Origin: Flavobacterium sp. LHD-85
Lineage (GTDB): Bacteria > Bacteroidota > Bacteroidia > Flavobacteriales > Flavobacteriaceae
Length of the DNA stretch: 64,000 nucleotides
Direction: 5' to 3'
NCBI RefSeq assembly: GCF_030929595.1
Contig: NZ_JAVFVR010000015.1
Location: 1-64,000 of the forward strand
In this document: in pieces, positions 52,616 to 61,841 of the stretch
How the letters are laid out: each line of letters opens with the position of its first letter
How positions within the stretch are numbered: the stretch's first letter is position 1
Position numbers and translations under genes: made by a program
The notes under the pieces: model-generated
The model's database searches: none
What the model saw: the letters and a program-made list of their open reading frames with translations, nothing else
Told to the model about the DNA's origin: nothing

Positions 52616-55600
52616 ATGTTAGATAAAATTATTCAGTTTAGTATACGAAACAAATTCGTCATATTATTATTTACCCTTGCACTCATTGCTTGGGGAAGCT
52701 ATTCGCTTAAAAAATTGCCGCTCGATGCCCTGCCAGATGTAACCAACAATCAGGTTCAGATTATTACCACTGCACCAACATTAGCAAGTCAGGAAATAGA
52801 GCAATTAATTACGTATCCTTTAGAAAGAGCTGTAAAAACAGTTCCAAATGTGATAGAACTCCGCAGTATCTCCCGTTTCGGTTTATCGGTAGTAACCGTT
52901 GTTTTTGAAGATGATGTTGATATTTATTGGGCGCGTGAGCAGATATTCCAGCGTTTAAAACAAGCAGAAGAAAACATCCCAGATTATGTAGATTCTCCAG
53001 AGCTGGCGCCAATTTCTACAGGTTTAGGAGAAATTTACCAGTACGATGTTTACGCCAAAAAAGGTTATGAAAACAAATACAGTGCAATTGAACTGAGAAC
53101 CATTCAGGATTGGATCATTATTCCGCAATTGCAGGGAATTAAAGGTGTTGCAGAAGTAAGTTCTTGGGGAGGAAAACTCAAACAGTTTGAAATTGCTGTA
53201 AATCCAAATATGCTCAATAGTTTGGGCGTTACGATTACCGAAATTTTTGAGGCTTTAGAAAAAAACAATCAAAATACGGGTGGCGCGTACATCGAAAAAG
53301 ACCAATACACTTATTTTATCCGCGGTGTCGGAATGGCAAAAGGCATTAACGACCTTGAAAATGTGGTGGTGAAAAACCGTAATGGATCGCCTGTTTTGGT
53401 TCGAAATGTAGCGCAGGTGCGCGAAGGCATTGCATTACGTTACGGAGCATCAACAAAAGATGGAAAAGGAGAAATTGTTTCGGGTATGGTTTTAATGCTG
53501 AAAGGAGAAAACTCCAGTGCTGTCGTAAATCGTGTGCACGAAAAAATGGCTCAAATCAACAAAAGCCTTCCAGAAGGAGTTGTCGCCGAAGCTTTTATTG
53601 ATAGAGGAAAGTTGGTTGACAATTCCATTAAAACTATTACAAAGAATTTGTTAGAAGGAGCTTTAATCGTAATTTTTGTCTTGATATTATTCTTAGGAAA
53701 TCTTCGTGCGGGATTGATCGTTGCTTCTGTAATTCCGTTGGCCATGCTGTTTGCTGTTATTTTAATGAATGCCTTTGGCGTAAGTGGAAACTTAATGAGT
53801 CTCGGAGCCATAGATTTTGGAATCATTGTCGATGGTGCCGTAATCATTGTCGAAGCCACGATGCATCATCTTCAAAAATTCAAAAACAAAAAAGAATTGA
53901 CTCAGGAAGAAATGGACGATGAGGTTTATAATTCGGCTTCAAAAATTAGAAATAGTGCGGCTTTTGGTGAGATTATTATTTTGATCGTATATCTGCCAAT
54001 TCTAGCTTTAATTGGAACAGAAGGAAAAATGTTCAAGCCAATGGCTATGACAGTTGGTTTTGCGATTATTGGAGCATTTATTCTTTCGCTGACATATATT
54101 CCAATGATGAGCGCTTTGTTTCTTTCGAAGAAAACGGAACACAAAGAAAATTTCAGTGACCGCATGATCGCATGGTTAGAGAGCCGATATACGCCTTTGT
54201 TGAAAAAAGCCTTAGCATTTAAAAAAGTAGTTCTTTCATTTGCAATCGGACTTTTTGCTTTTGCCTTTATCGTTTTTCAAAATATGGGAGGTGAATTTAT
54301 CCCCACTATCGAAGAAGGCGATTTGGCTATCAATGCAACCATTATGACGGGAAGTTCGTTGACGCAGATGGTGGAAACTGCAACCAAATACGAACAGATT
54401 CTGAAAGCTAAATTTCCAGAAATCAAAACCATTGTAACCAAAATAGGAAGCGGTGAAATTCCAACCGATCCAATGCCAATAGAAAGTGGAGATCTAATTA
54501 TTGTTTTGAAAGACAAAAAAGAGTGGAGAGACAAATATCGTAATTGGGAAGAAATTGCCAATGCGATGAAAGAGGAAATGGAAGTAATTCCAGGTGCGAA
54601 TATCGAAATTTCACAGCCGATTCAAATGCGTTTTAACGAATTAATGACAGGAAGCCGTTCTGATATTGCAATCAAAATTTTTGGCGATGATTTGGAGATT
54701 CTAGATGCAAAAGCAACAGAATTGATTTCGAAAATAAAGGGAATTGAAGGAATCGGAGATTTAAAAGCCGATAAAGTAACGGGATTGCCTCAGATTACCA
54801 TCAAATACGATTATGATAAAATTGCACTTTACGGGCTTAATATTTCAGATATCAATCAAATTATTCGCTCGTCTTTTGCAGGTGAAGTGGCAGGAAAGAT
54901 TTATGACGAAAGCAAAAGGTTTGATGTTGTAGTGAGAATGGACGAAAACAATCGTGGTGATATCACTGATGTAAGCAATTTGTTTATTCCGCTTCCAAAT
55001 GGTCAGCAAGTGCCACTTTCTCAAGTTGCTTCTGTTGAATACGAACAAGGTCCTGTGCAGGTCATCCGCGAAGACGGAAAACGAAGAATCACAGTTGGAT
55101 TAAACGTTCGCGGAAGAGATATTAAAAGTGTCGTAGAAGAAATTCAGGTTAAACTAGATAAAAGTTTTAAACTTCCTGCGGGGTATTATGTGACTTATGG
55201 CGGACAATTTGAAAATCTGATTGAAGCATCCAAAAGACTTTCTGTAGCCTTGCCAATTGCTTTAGGACTGATTTTGGTCTTACTGTATTTTACTTTCAAA
55301 AGTGCCAAACAAGCGTTGCTTATTTTTAGTGCGATTCCATTATCGGCTATTGGAGGTGTTTTTGCGCTTTGGCTGAGAGGAATGCCGTTTAGCATTTCTG
55401 CCGGAATTGGTTTTATTGCCTTGTTCGGAATTGCGGTTTTAAACGGAATTGTACTGATTTCGTATTTCAATCAGTTAAAAACAGAAGGCATATCAGATCC
55501 GTTTCAAAGAATTCTTATCGGAACCAAAACCCGTTTGCGTCCTGTTTTAATGACCGCAGCCGTGGCTTCATTAGGATTTCTGCCAATGGCATTGTCGACA

Positions 55601-55735
55601 AGCGGCGGGGCAGAAGTGCAGAAACCTTTAGCAACTGTAGTAATAGGCGGATTGATCTCGGCAACACTATTAACCTTAATCGTTTTACCGATTTTGTATT
55701 TACTGCTGGAAAAGTTTAAGCGTAGAGATAATTAG
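52616..55735 (+). CDS. czcA: Heavy-metal RND efflux pump, CzcA type
   Basis: A 1039-residue RND permease with twelve membrane helices and two large periplasmic loops. The helix-4 proton-relay motif is D400-F-G-I-I-V-D406-G-A-V, the pattern of Zn/Co/Cd/Ni pumps (HME1/2) rather than the copper/silver CusA motif. It forms an inner-membrane trimer that drives metal through CzcB and the outer-membrane channel using the proton gradient. It is followed by TolC-like and CzcB-like genes, giving the order A-C-B. Confidence 0.94.
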   Translation: MLDKIIQFSIRNKFVILLFTLALIAWGSYSLKKLPLDALPDVTNNQVQIITTAPTLASQEIEQLITYPLERAVKTVPNVIELRSISRFGLSVVTVVFEDDVDIYWAREQIFQRLKQAEENIPDYVDSPELAPISTGLGEIYQYDVYAKKGYENKYSAIELRTIQDWIIIPQLQGIKGVAEVSSWGGKLKQFEIAVNPNMLNSLGVTITEIFEALEKNNQNTGGAYIEKDQYTYFIRGVGMAKGINDLENVVVKNRNGSPVLVRNVAQVREGIALRYGASTKDGKGEIVSGMVLMLKGENSSAVVNRVHEKMAQINKSLPEGVVAEAFIDRGKLVDNSIKTITKNLLEGALIVIFVLILFLGNLRAGLIVASVIPLAMLFAVILMNAFGVSGNLMSLGAIDFGIIVDGAVIIVEATMHHLQKFKNKKELTQEEMDDEVYNSASKIRNSAAFGEIIILIVYLPILALIGTEGKMFKPMAMTVGFAIIGAFILSLTYIPMMSALFLSKKTEHKENFSDRMIAWLESRYTPLLKKALAFKKVVLSFAIGLFAFAFIVFQNMGGEFIPTIEEGDLAINATIMTGSSLTQMVETATKYEQILKAKFPEIKTIVTKIGSGEIPTDPMPIESGDLIIVLKDKKEWRDKYRNWEEIANAMKEEMEVIPGANIEISQPIQMRFNELMTGSRSDIAIKIFGDDLEILDAKATELISKIKGIEGIGDLKADKVTGLPQITIKYDYDKIALYGLNISDINQIIRSSFAGEVAGKIYDESKRFDVVVRMDENNRGDITDVSNLFIPLPNGQQVPLSQVASVEYEQGPVQVIREDGKRRITVGLNVRGRDIKSVVEEIQVKLDKSFKLPAGYYVTYGGQFENLIEASKRLSVALPIALGLILVLLYFTFKSAKQALLIFSAIPLSAIGGVFALWLRGMPFSISAGIGFIALFGIAVLNGIVLISYFNQLKTEGISDPFQRILIGTKTRLRPVLMTAAVASLGFLPMALSTSGGAEVQKPLATVVIGGLISATLLTLIVLPILYLLLEKFKRRDN

Positions 55736-55787
55736 TAAATGAGAAAATTTGATAATTAGATAATTTACTGCTGAATGTAAAAAAGAT

Positions 55788-55886
55788 TTTTCACGCAGAT
55801 TATGCAGATTGAAGCAGATTTAATTTAGATTTTAATAAAAAAAATCTGCGTTTATCAGCTTAAATCTATTTAAAATCTGCGTGAAA
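55788..55886. repeat. ATCTGCGTG-type inverted repeat
   Basis: TTTTCACGCAGATT (55788-55801) is mirrored by AATCTGCGTGAAA (55874-55886), with further GCAGATT words in the loop. The right arm overlaps the GTG at 55881, an alternative start of the next gene, which argues against that start. Confidence 0.8.
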
Positions 55887-55901
55887 CAAAAAATTATAAA
55901 A

Positions 55902-57152
55902 ATGAAAAATTCAATATATAAAACGCAAACCAAAACCTTTGTGAACCTTGCGAAAAAAACTTTGCGAACATTGCGGTTAAGCACGTTCCTATTGATAGGT
56001 ACAGCAACATTTGCACAGCAATCCATAAGTCTAGAAAAAGCCATAGAACTAGCAAAATCAAACAACATCGACTTAAAAATTGCCGATAAAGAAATCGAGA
56101 AGCAAACCGTTCTCAAGAAAGCTGCATTTCAGCCAGATCCGTTGCAAGTGCAGTACCAAGGCGGTCAATTTAATAGTGCCGATTTTGACCATAACGTTTC
56201 CGTGCAGCAGTTTTTCCCTTTAGGAAATATTACAAAAGCGAATCGACAATTGCAGGAAGAATTGGCAAAGCTGGCTGAAAAACAAAAAGCGCTGTCTTCG
56301 TATGAAATCGAAAAAGCGGTTACACTGGCGTATTATCAATATTTGTATGGTGTTTCAATCCAGAAACTTAATTCAGAATTGAATGATATTTATACCAAAT
56401 TTCTAAAGAACGCCGAATTACGTTTCAAAACAGGAGAAAGCGGCAATATCGAAGTTATCAGTGCTAAAGCGAAAGTAAAAGAAATTGAAACGCAGAAAGC
56501 GCAGTTAGAATACGATTTGGCAATCTATCAGAAGCAATTGCAGTTTTTCATACAGACTGATGAAAATATTATTCCTGATTCTAATACCGCTTTGCAATAT
56601 ACTTTTATAGAAAATCAGGAAAACACAAAAGCAGAAACGCTAATGACTGATTTTTACCAACAGCAGATTTCAGTTTATCAGAAAGAAGCGGGAACGTTTA
56701 AAGCTTTACGTACCCCAAAAGTCGGTTTGGGATATTTTGCGCAAACAATTAATACCGAATCTTTGTTTCAAGGCTTTACGGCAGGATTGCAGATTCCGTT
56801 GTTTGGTGGCGTTAATACAACTAAGGCAAAAGCGGCAGAAATTAGCATTTCACAGTCACAATTGGCTTTGGATAAAAATAAAATGATGCTGCATCTGCAA
56901 CGTGAAGAATTGAAAAATAACTTCGAGAAACAGCAGAAAAACTTAACCTATTTCCAGAATGAAGGTCAGCAATATGCAAATCAGATTATAGAAACTGCCC
57001 AGAAAAGTTATGCCAATGGCGATATGAGTTATTGGTCGTATATCAGTTTTCTGAATCAGGCGATCGATATAAAAAAGCAATTTGCCGAGGCAACGCATAG
57101 CTATAATCAGAGCGCCATTGAACTTCAATTTCCAACCATCAAAAACAATTAA
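55902..57152 (+). CDS. TolC-family outer-membrane efflux protein (CzcC-like)
   Basis: 416 residues from ATG 55902 (an upstream GTG lies inside a repeat). Signal peptide ends near LLIGTATFAQQ. Two OEP repeats follow: LEKAIELAKSNNIDLKIADK and QIPLFGGVNTTKAKAAEISI, with long coiled-coil helices. It provides the outer-membrane exit duct for the CzcA pump. The N-region of its signal peptide is encoded by an intergenic-type repeat (55933-55979). Two bases separate it from the CzcB gene. Confidence 0.92.
   Translation: MKNSIYKTQTKTFVNLAKKTLRTLRLSTFLLIGTATFAQQSISLEKAIELAKSNNIDLKIADKEIEKQTVLKKAAFQPDPLQVQYQGGQFNSADFDHNVSVQQFFPLGNITKANRQLQEELAKLAEKQKALSSYEIEKAVTLAYYQYLYGVSIQKLNSELNDIYTKFLKNAELRFKTGESGNIEVISAKAKVKEIETQKAQLEYDLAIYQKQLQFFIQTDENIIPDSNTALQYTFIENQENTKAETLMTDFYQQQISVYQKEAGTFKALRTPKVGLGYFAQTINTESLFQGFTAGLQIPLFGGVNTTKAKAAEISISQSQLALDKNKMMLHLQREELKNNFEKQQKNLTYFQNEGQQYANQIIETAQKSYANGDMSYWSYISFLNQAIDIKKQFAEATHSYNQSAIELQFPTIKNN
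55933..55979. repeat. Intergenic-type repeat inside the czcC-like signal peptide
   Basis: CTTTGTGAACCTTGCG and CTTTGCGAACATTGCGGTTA are the words of the intergenic family seen near 27.25 kb and 35.7 kb, here in frame and encoding part of the signal peptide (TFVNLAKKTLRTLRL). Confidence 0.8.
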
Positions 57153-57154
57153 TC

Positions 57155-58429
57155 ATGAAAAATATATCTAGTAGTTATTTAACCGCAAAGAGCGCAAAGG
57201 AATTTACGCAACGAGCGCAAAGTTTAATTTTCTCGCGTGCCTTGCGTTTAATCTTTGCGTGCCTTGCGGTTATTTCCATAGCAACAAGTTGTACTGAAAA
57301 GAAAGCAGAAGAACCTCAGGAAGAAGAAAAATCAACTACGGAAGTGGCTTTAACTGCTTCTCAATACAAAACAGTTGGTATTGAAACTGGCTCTGTAGAA
57401 GATAGAAATCTAAATAAAGTCATTAAAGCGAATGGTTATACGACAGTTCCTCCACAAAATTCTGCTGAAGTTTCGACTTTGATTGGCGGAACAGTGAAAG
57501 ATATTTTTGTTTTGGAAGGAACCTATGTAAACAAAGGAAAAGTTCTAGCAACGATTCAGAATCTGGAAGTTATTGGAATGCAGGAAGATTATCAGTCGGC
57601 TGTTGCAAATGTTGAGTATCTGCAGTTAGAATACAATCGCCAGAAAACGCTGAGTGATGAAAATGTAAATCCGAGAAAGATTTTTCAGGAAGTAAAAGCC
57701 AAATTAGCAGCCGAAAGAGCTCGCGCGCAGGCAGCAAAAAACAAATTAGAAGCTTTACATGTGAATACGAAAGGAACAACATCTGTCGTGCCAATTGTTT
57801 CGCCTATAAATGGTTTTGTCGGAAAAATAAATATTGCGAAAGGCGCTTTTGCGAATACGGGAATTTCGCTTTTTGAGGTGGTTGACAACAGCCAGATGCA
57901 TTTGGATTTGAATGTTTATGAGAAAGATTTAGGATCCATTTCGATTGGGCAAGTCATTGATTTTGTCTTAACGAATCAGTCAAATAAATCGATTAAAGGA
58001 AAGATTTTCGGGATCAATAAATCGTTTTCTAACGAAAGTAAAACCGTTGCTGTTCACGCTAAAATTGATCCCGCCGATGCAAAGGGATTGATTCCGGGAA
58101 TGTATGTTTCAGCGAATATCAATATTGTTAATGCAACTGTTCCAGCGCTTCCTAAAGATGCTGTTGTGAAAAATGCTGATAAATATTTTGTGTTTGTACA
58201 GGAGGAAGGACATGCAGAAGAAAAGCATGAACACAAAGAAGGAGAAAAAGAAGAAACTCACGAAGAAGAAGTGCATTTTAAAGCCATAGAAGTAATGCCA
58301 GGAACAACCGATTTAGGTTTTACTGAGGTTAAGTTTGTAAATGATATTCCAGCCAATGCAAAAATTGTAACGAAAGGCGCATTTTATCTGCTTTCCGCAA
58401 TGAAGGGCGGAGGAGAGCATACGCACTAG
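57155..58429 (+). CDS. czcB: RND periplasmic adaptor lipoprotein, CzcB type
   Basis: A 424-residue protein. Lipoprotein signal with lipobox SIATSC near residue 47, then membrane-fusion-protein domains: barrel/lipoyl part (TLIGGTVKDIFVLEGTYVNK), helical hairpin (residues 145-200), IVSPINGFVGKINIAKGAF, and beta-barrel. A His/Glu-rich insert (EEGHAEEKHEHKEGEKEE and following) near residues 350-375 should bind metal. It links CzcA to the outer-membrane channel. Its signal peptide lies wholly within a long inverted repeat (57179-57272). Confidence 0.93.
   Translation: MKNISSSYLTAKSAKEFTQRAQSLIFSRALRLIFACLAVISIATSCTEKKAEEPQEEEKSTTEVALTASQYKTVGIETGSVEDRNLNKVIKANGYTTVPPQNSAEVSTLIGGTVKDIFVLEGTYVNKGKVLATIQNLEVIGMQEDYQSAVANVEYLQLEYNRQKTLSDENVNPRKIFQEVKAKLAAERARAQAAKNKLEALHVNTKGTTSVVPIVSPINGFVGKINIAKGAFANTGISLFEVVDNSQMHLDLNVYEKDLGSISIGQVIDFVLTNQSNKSIKGKIFGINKSFSNESKTVAVHAKIDPADAKGLIPGMYVSANINIVNATVPALPKDAVVKNADKYFVFVQEEGHAEEKHEHKEGEKEETHEEEVHFKAIEVMPGTTDLGFTEVKFVNDIPANAKIVTKGAFYLLSAMKGGGEHTH
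57179..57272. repeat. Complete intergenic-type inverted repeat inside czcB
   Basis: The left arm (57179-57221, beginning TTAACCGCAAAGAGCGCAAA) is mirrored by the right arm (57232-57272, ending CGTGCCTTGCGGTTA). The element is in frame. Its right arm encodes the hydrophobic core of the lipoprotein signal (LRLIFACLAVIS). Confidence 0.88.
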
Positions 58430-58436
58430 TTCGTTT

Positions 58437-58885
58437 TGCCACGAAGGCACTAAGGCGCGAAGTTTTTTTTTAAAGATGCTAAGTTGCTAAGATACTAAGG
58501 GACTAAGTTTTTTTGTTGGAGTAGAATTTGCTCGCAAAGATGCAAAGACGTAAAGTTTTTTTTAAGCAGATTTAAGCAAATTAATTTGAGTTGCCTCCAG
58601 CTTTAGCTGGAGGTAACAAGAAACAATAAGAAATGGCTTTAGCCAAAATGCGCAAGTTGGGTTAAAGCCTACAAATTAGAATCTACTCAACCTCCAGCTA
58701 AAGCTGGAGGCAATTGAGAAATAAATTTTGCCAAAGATTAAAAGGATTAAAATGATTTTTATTTTATACAGATTAATATTTTTTTTAAATCCTTTTAATC
58801 TGTGGCAAAAAAAAACTTTGCGACTTTGCGAGATTAACTTCATCATACTAAAAAAAAACTTTGTGACTTAGCACCTTTGTGGCAA
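58437..58885. repeat. Multi-layer nested inverted repeats
   Basis: From outside in: TTGCCACGAAGGCACTAAG (58437) with a partner ending 58885; CTCGCAAAGATGCAAAGACG (58531) with CTTTGCGACTTTGCGAG (58816-58832); then hairpins TTGCCTCCAGCTTTAGCTGG (58591) with 58691-58713, and inside these GGCTTTAGCC (58635) with GGGTTAAAGCC (58659-58669). A further element, TTGCCAAAGATTAAAAGGAT (58729) with its partner 58787-58808, sits beside them in the second-layer loop. A CTAAG element lies at 58475-58507 and TCCCGATA/TATCGGGA at 58955-58972. The 570-base gap before the P-type ATPase holds no gene. Confidence 0.85.
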
Positions 58886-59000
58886 TAAACTTTACCACAA
58901 AATGCTTAAATTTAGGACATTATTTAAACAAAGTTTCAGAGCAGCAAAAACTTGTCCCGATAGTTATCGGGATTAAACCTGAAACTTGAAATTAAAAAAA

Positions 59001-61001
59001 ATGATACATCAAGATAAAGAAGTAAAAATTATAAAAAATAAAGCCAAACCTTCCTGTTGTTGTTCTCATGACGAACCTGTACATGCTGATAATGACGGAC
59101 ATGATCACGAAGGGCATGACCATGAACACAATGCAAGTGGCAGTTTATTTAAATTGTTTTTGCCATCCATTATATCCTTTGTTTTATTGCTGATCGCAAT
59201 TGGTTTTGATAATTATTTTCCGCAAGATTGGTTTACAGGATATGTTAGAATCGCTTGGTATGCAATTGCGTATCTTCCTGTCGGACTTCCTGTTTTGAGA
59301 GAAGCCTACGAAAGCATTGTAAAAGGAGATGTTTTCTCTGAATTTTTCCTCATGTGCATTGCCACAATTGGAGCGTTTGCCATTGGTGAATACCCAGAAG
59401 GAGTTGCTGTTATGCTGTTTTACACAATTGGCGAAACCTTTCAGGGAATGGCAGTTAATAGAGCAAAATCTAGCATTAAAAGTCTATTGGATCAGCGTCC
59501 CGATGAGGTTCATGTTTTAGAAAATAATGTAGCAGTTAAAGTCAAAGCCAAAGACGTTCAGATTGGAGCTATTATTCAGCTTAAAGCAGGAGAAAAATTA
59601 GGTTTGGATGGCGAATTGTTATCGGATTCGGCTTCATTTAATGCAGCTGCTTTGACCGGAGAAAGCAAGCCTGATACCAAGAAGAAAGGCGAAACTGTTT
59701 TGGCAGGAATGATAAATGGCAATACCATTGCCGAAGTAAAAGTAACAACCGCTTACAGCGATAGTAAATTATCAAAAATTTTGGAGTTGGTACAGAATGC
59801 CACAACCAAAAAGGCGCCAGCGGAATTGTTTATCAGAAAGTTTGCGAAAATTTATACGCCAATTGTAGTGTATTTGGCAATTGCGATTTGTTTGCTTCCG
59901 ATGCTTTTTGTTGATAATTATGTTTTTAGCGATTGGTTGTACAGAGCTTTGGTTTTCTTAGTTATTTCCTGTCCTTGTGCTTTGGTTATTAGTATTCCGT
60001 TGGGTTATTTTGGCGGAATTGGAGCTGCAAGCAGAAACGGAATCTTGTTTAAGGGCAGTAACTTCCTAGACAGTATTTCTACAATTCAGAATGTGGTGGT
60101 AGACAAAACAGGAACTATGACCGAAGGTGTTTTTAAAGTTCAAGAAGTCATTATAAAATCCGAATTTGACAAAAACGAAATTTTAAGACTAGTCAATGCT
60201 CTTGAAAACAGAAGCACGCACCCTGTGGCAACAGCCATTCATAATCATGTTGGACCAATTGATTCTTCGGTAGAATTAAAAGAAATCGAAGAAATTTCGG
60301 GACACGGATTAAAAGCAATACACAACGGAAAAGAATTGTTTGTTGGGAATTTTAAACTTTTGGATAAATACTCGATTTCGTATGATATTGATCCGTCTTC
60401 AATAGTTTATACGACAATTGCAATTGCTTACGAAGGTAAATTTGCGGGTTATTTGACTATTGCCGATGAAATTAAAGAAGACGCCAAAGAAACGGTTTCT
60501 AAACTAAAATCTTTAGGTGTAAAATTGACTATGTTAAGTGGAGATAAAAATAATGTAGTCCAGTTTGTAGCCGATAAATTGGGAATTACAAAAGCTTTTG
60601 GTGATTTGCTTCCAGAGGATAAAGTGAACAAAGTCAACGAAATTAAAGCTAAAAACGAAACAATTGCCTTTGTTGGCGATGGCGTAAACGATGCGCCTGT
60701 GATTGCTTTAAGTACGGTTGGAATTGCAATGGGAGGCTTAGGAAGCGACGCTGCCATAGAAACTGCCGATGTGGTTATTCAAGACGATAAACCCAGTAAA
60801 ATAGCAATGGCAATCAATATTGGCAAACAAACCAAAAAGATTGTCTGGCAGAATATTACTTTGGCATTTTTAGTTAAGGCTTTTGTTTTAATTCTTGGCG
60901 CAGGCGGACTTGCCACAATGTGGGAAGCAGTTTTTGCAGATGTTGGTGTGGCGCTGTTAGCGATATTAAATGCGGTTCGAATTCAGAGAATGAAATTTTA
61001 A
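59001..61001 (+). CDS. P1B-type heavy-metal-translocating ATPase (probable Zn/Cd exporter)
   Basis: About 666 residues from ATG 59001 (a TTG at 58986 adds five). A Cys/His-rich tail (KPSCCCSHDEPVHAD, GHDHEGHDHEH) replaces the usual HMA domain. The transport motif Cys324-Pro-Cys326 lies in SCPCALVISIP, the phosphorylation Asp368 in DKTGTMTEG, the A-domain motif in LTGESKPD, and the hinge in GDGVNDAPVIA. It should pump Zn, Cd or Pb out of the cytoplasm, complementing the Czc pump upstream. The repeat-filled gap suggests separate transcription. Confidence 0.93.
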   Translation: MIHQDKEVKIIKNKAKPSCCCSHDEPVHADNDGHDHEGHDHEHNASGSLFKLFLPSIISFVLLLIAIGFDNYFPQDWFTGYVRIAWYAIAYLPVGLPVLREAYESIVKGDVFSEFFLMCIATIGAFAIGEYPEGVAVMLFYTIGETFQGMAVNRAKSSIKSLLDQRPDEVHVLENNVAVKVKAKDVQIGAIIQLKAGEKLGLDGELLSDSASFNAAALTGESKPDTKKKGETVLAGMINGNTIAEVKVTTAYSDSKLSKILELVQNATTKKAPAELFIRKFAKIYTPIVVYLAIAICLLPMLFVDNYVFSDWLYRALVFLVISCPCALVISIPLGYFGGIGAASRNGILFKGSNFLDSISTIQNVVVDKTGTMTEGVFKVQEVIIKSEFDKNEILRLVNALENRSTHPVATAIHNHVGPIDSSVELKEIEEISGHGLKAIHNGKELFVGNFKLLDKYSISYDIDPSSIVYTTIAIAYEGKFAGYLTIADEIKEDAKETVSKLKSLGVKLTMLSGDKNNVVQFVADKLGITKAFGDLLPEDKVNKVNEIKAKNETIAFVGDGVNDAPVIALSTVGIAMGGLGSDAAIETADVVIQDDKPSKIAMAINIGKQTKKIVWQNITLAFLVKAFVLILGAGGLATMWEAVFADVGVALLAILNAVRIQRMKF

Positions 61002-61015
61002 CGCATAAGGAATTT

Positions 61016-61052
61016 TTTTCGCAGAAAAAATCTTCGGATTCTTCTGCGAAAA
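61016..61052. terminator. Terminator between convergent genes
   Basis: Perfect 11-bp stem TTTTCGCAGAA/TTCTGCGAAAA (61016-61026, 61042-61052) followed by T residues; it serves both directions. Confidence 0.8.
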
Positions 61053-61054
61053 TT

Positions 61055-61777
61055 TTAAATCTTCATATAGAATTTTAAATTTTTTGCATTCAAATCAAGT
61101 TTGACAATTCCGCTTCTAATTCCAACAAATACATTTTTGTCATTAAGAACTGCAATTGAATTTGGATACAAACTTTCCCAAAAGACATTATTGAAAATCA
61201 GCTGCTTTTTAAAATCCTTTATAACATAAAATCCCTTGTCGGCAGCAATAAGAAGTTTGTCCTTATAAATTTTAAATGCCATTGGCGCACTTTCAAATTC
61301 CATTACTTTTTGAATAGAAAAAGTTTCTCCCTCTGGTTTTAATTCAAACATTCCTCCACCATTAAAACTCATGTGGAGAAGTCCAGAGATAAAATAAATT
61401 TTATCTTTAAAATGAAATAAAAAAAGAATATTTCCCTTAGTAACCTTAACATCACTTTTGGATTTGTCTTTTGGAGTAAAAATTAATTTTCCGCCAAATT
61501 CGCCTCCATTTGTTCCTACTAAAGTACCTGTTTCTAATTCAAGTTTGCATTCATTGATCTCTTTAGGAATTCCTATTTTGAGCTTAGAGTTTATGATTTC
61601 AACTTTACATTCATTTTTAGAATGATTTAATTTATACCATTTATCGCTCCACGGTTTTGGCGGAATTGTTTCTTTAAAATTTTTGGGAATTACGATATTA
61701 TTTTGTCTATAACAAGTTGCGATAAAATGTGTTGTAAAAATAAAATACAAAAAGAGACCCCTTAATATTTTTGACAT
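61055..61777 (-). CDS. Secreted hypothetical protein
   Basis: A 240-residue protein with signal-like N-terminus FLYFIFTTHFIATCYRQ. The mature part is rich in short beta-strands separated by charged turns (GNILFLFHFKDKIYFISGLL, KDKLLIAADKGFYVIKDF, GIRSGIVKLDLNAKNL), resembling propeller blades. No family recognised; a lipobox is uncertain (FIATC). Monocistronic. Confidence 0.65.
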   Translation of the reverse strand: MSKILRGLFLYFIFTTHFIATCYRQNNIVIPKNFKETIPPKPWSDKWYKLNHSKNECKVEIINSKLKIGIPKEINECKLELETGTLVGTNGGEFGGKLIFTPKDKSKSDVKVTKGNILFLFHFKDKIYFISGLLHMSFNGGGMFELKPEGETFSIQKVMEFESAPMAFKIYKDKLLIAADKGFYVIKDFKKQLIFNNVFWESLYPNSIAVLNDKNVFVGIRSGIVKLDLNAKNLKFYMKI

Positions 61778-61841
61778 AATTACTATTAATTGTTCATTAT
61801 AAGATTAGAAAATCCCATATAAATATAAAGGTATTTAATTA

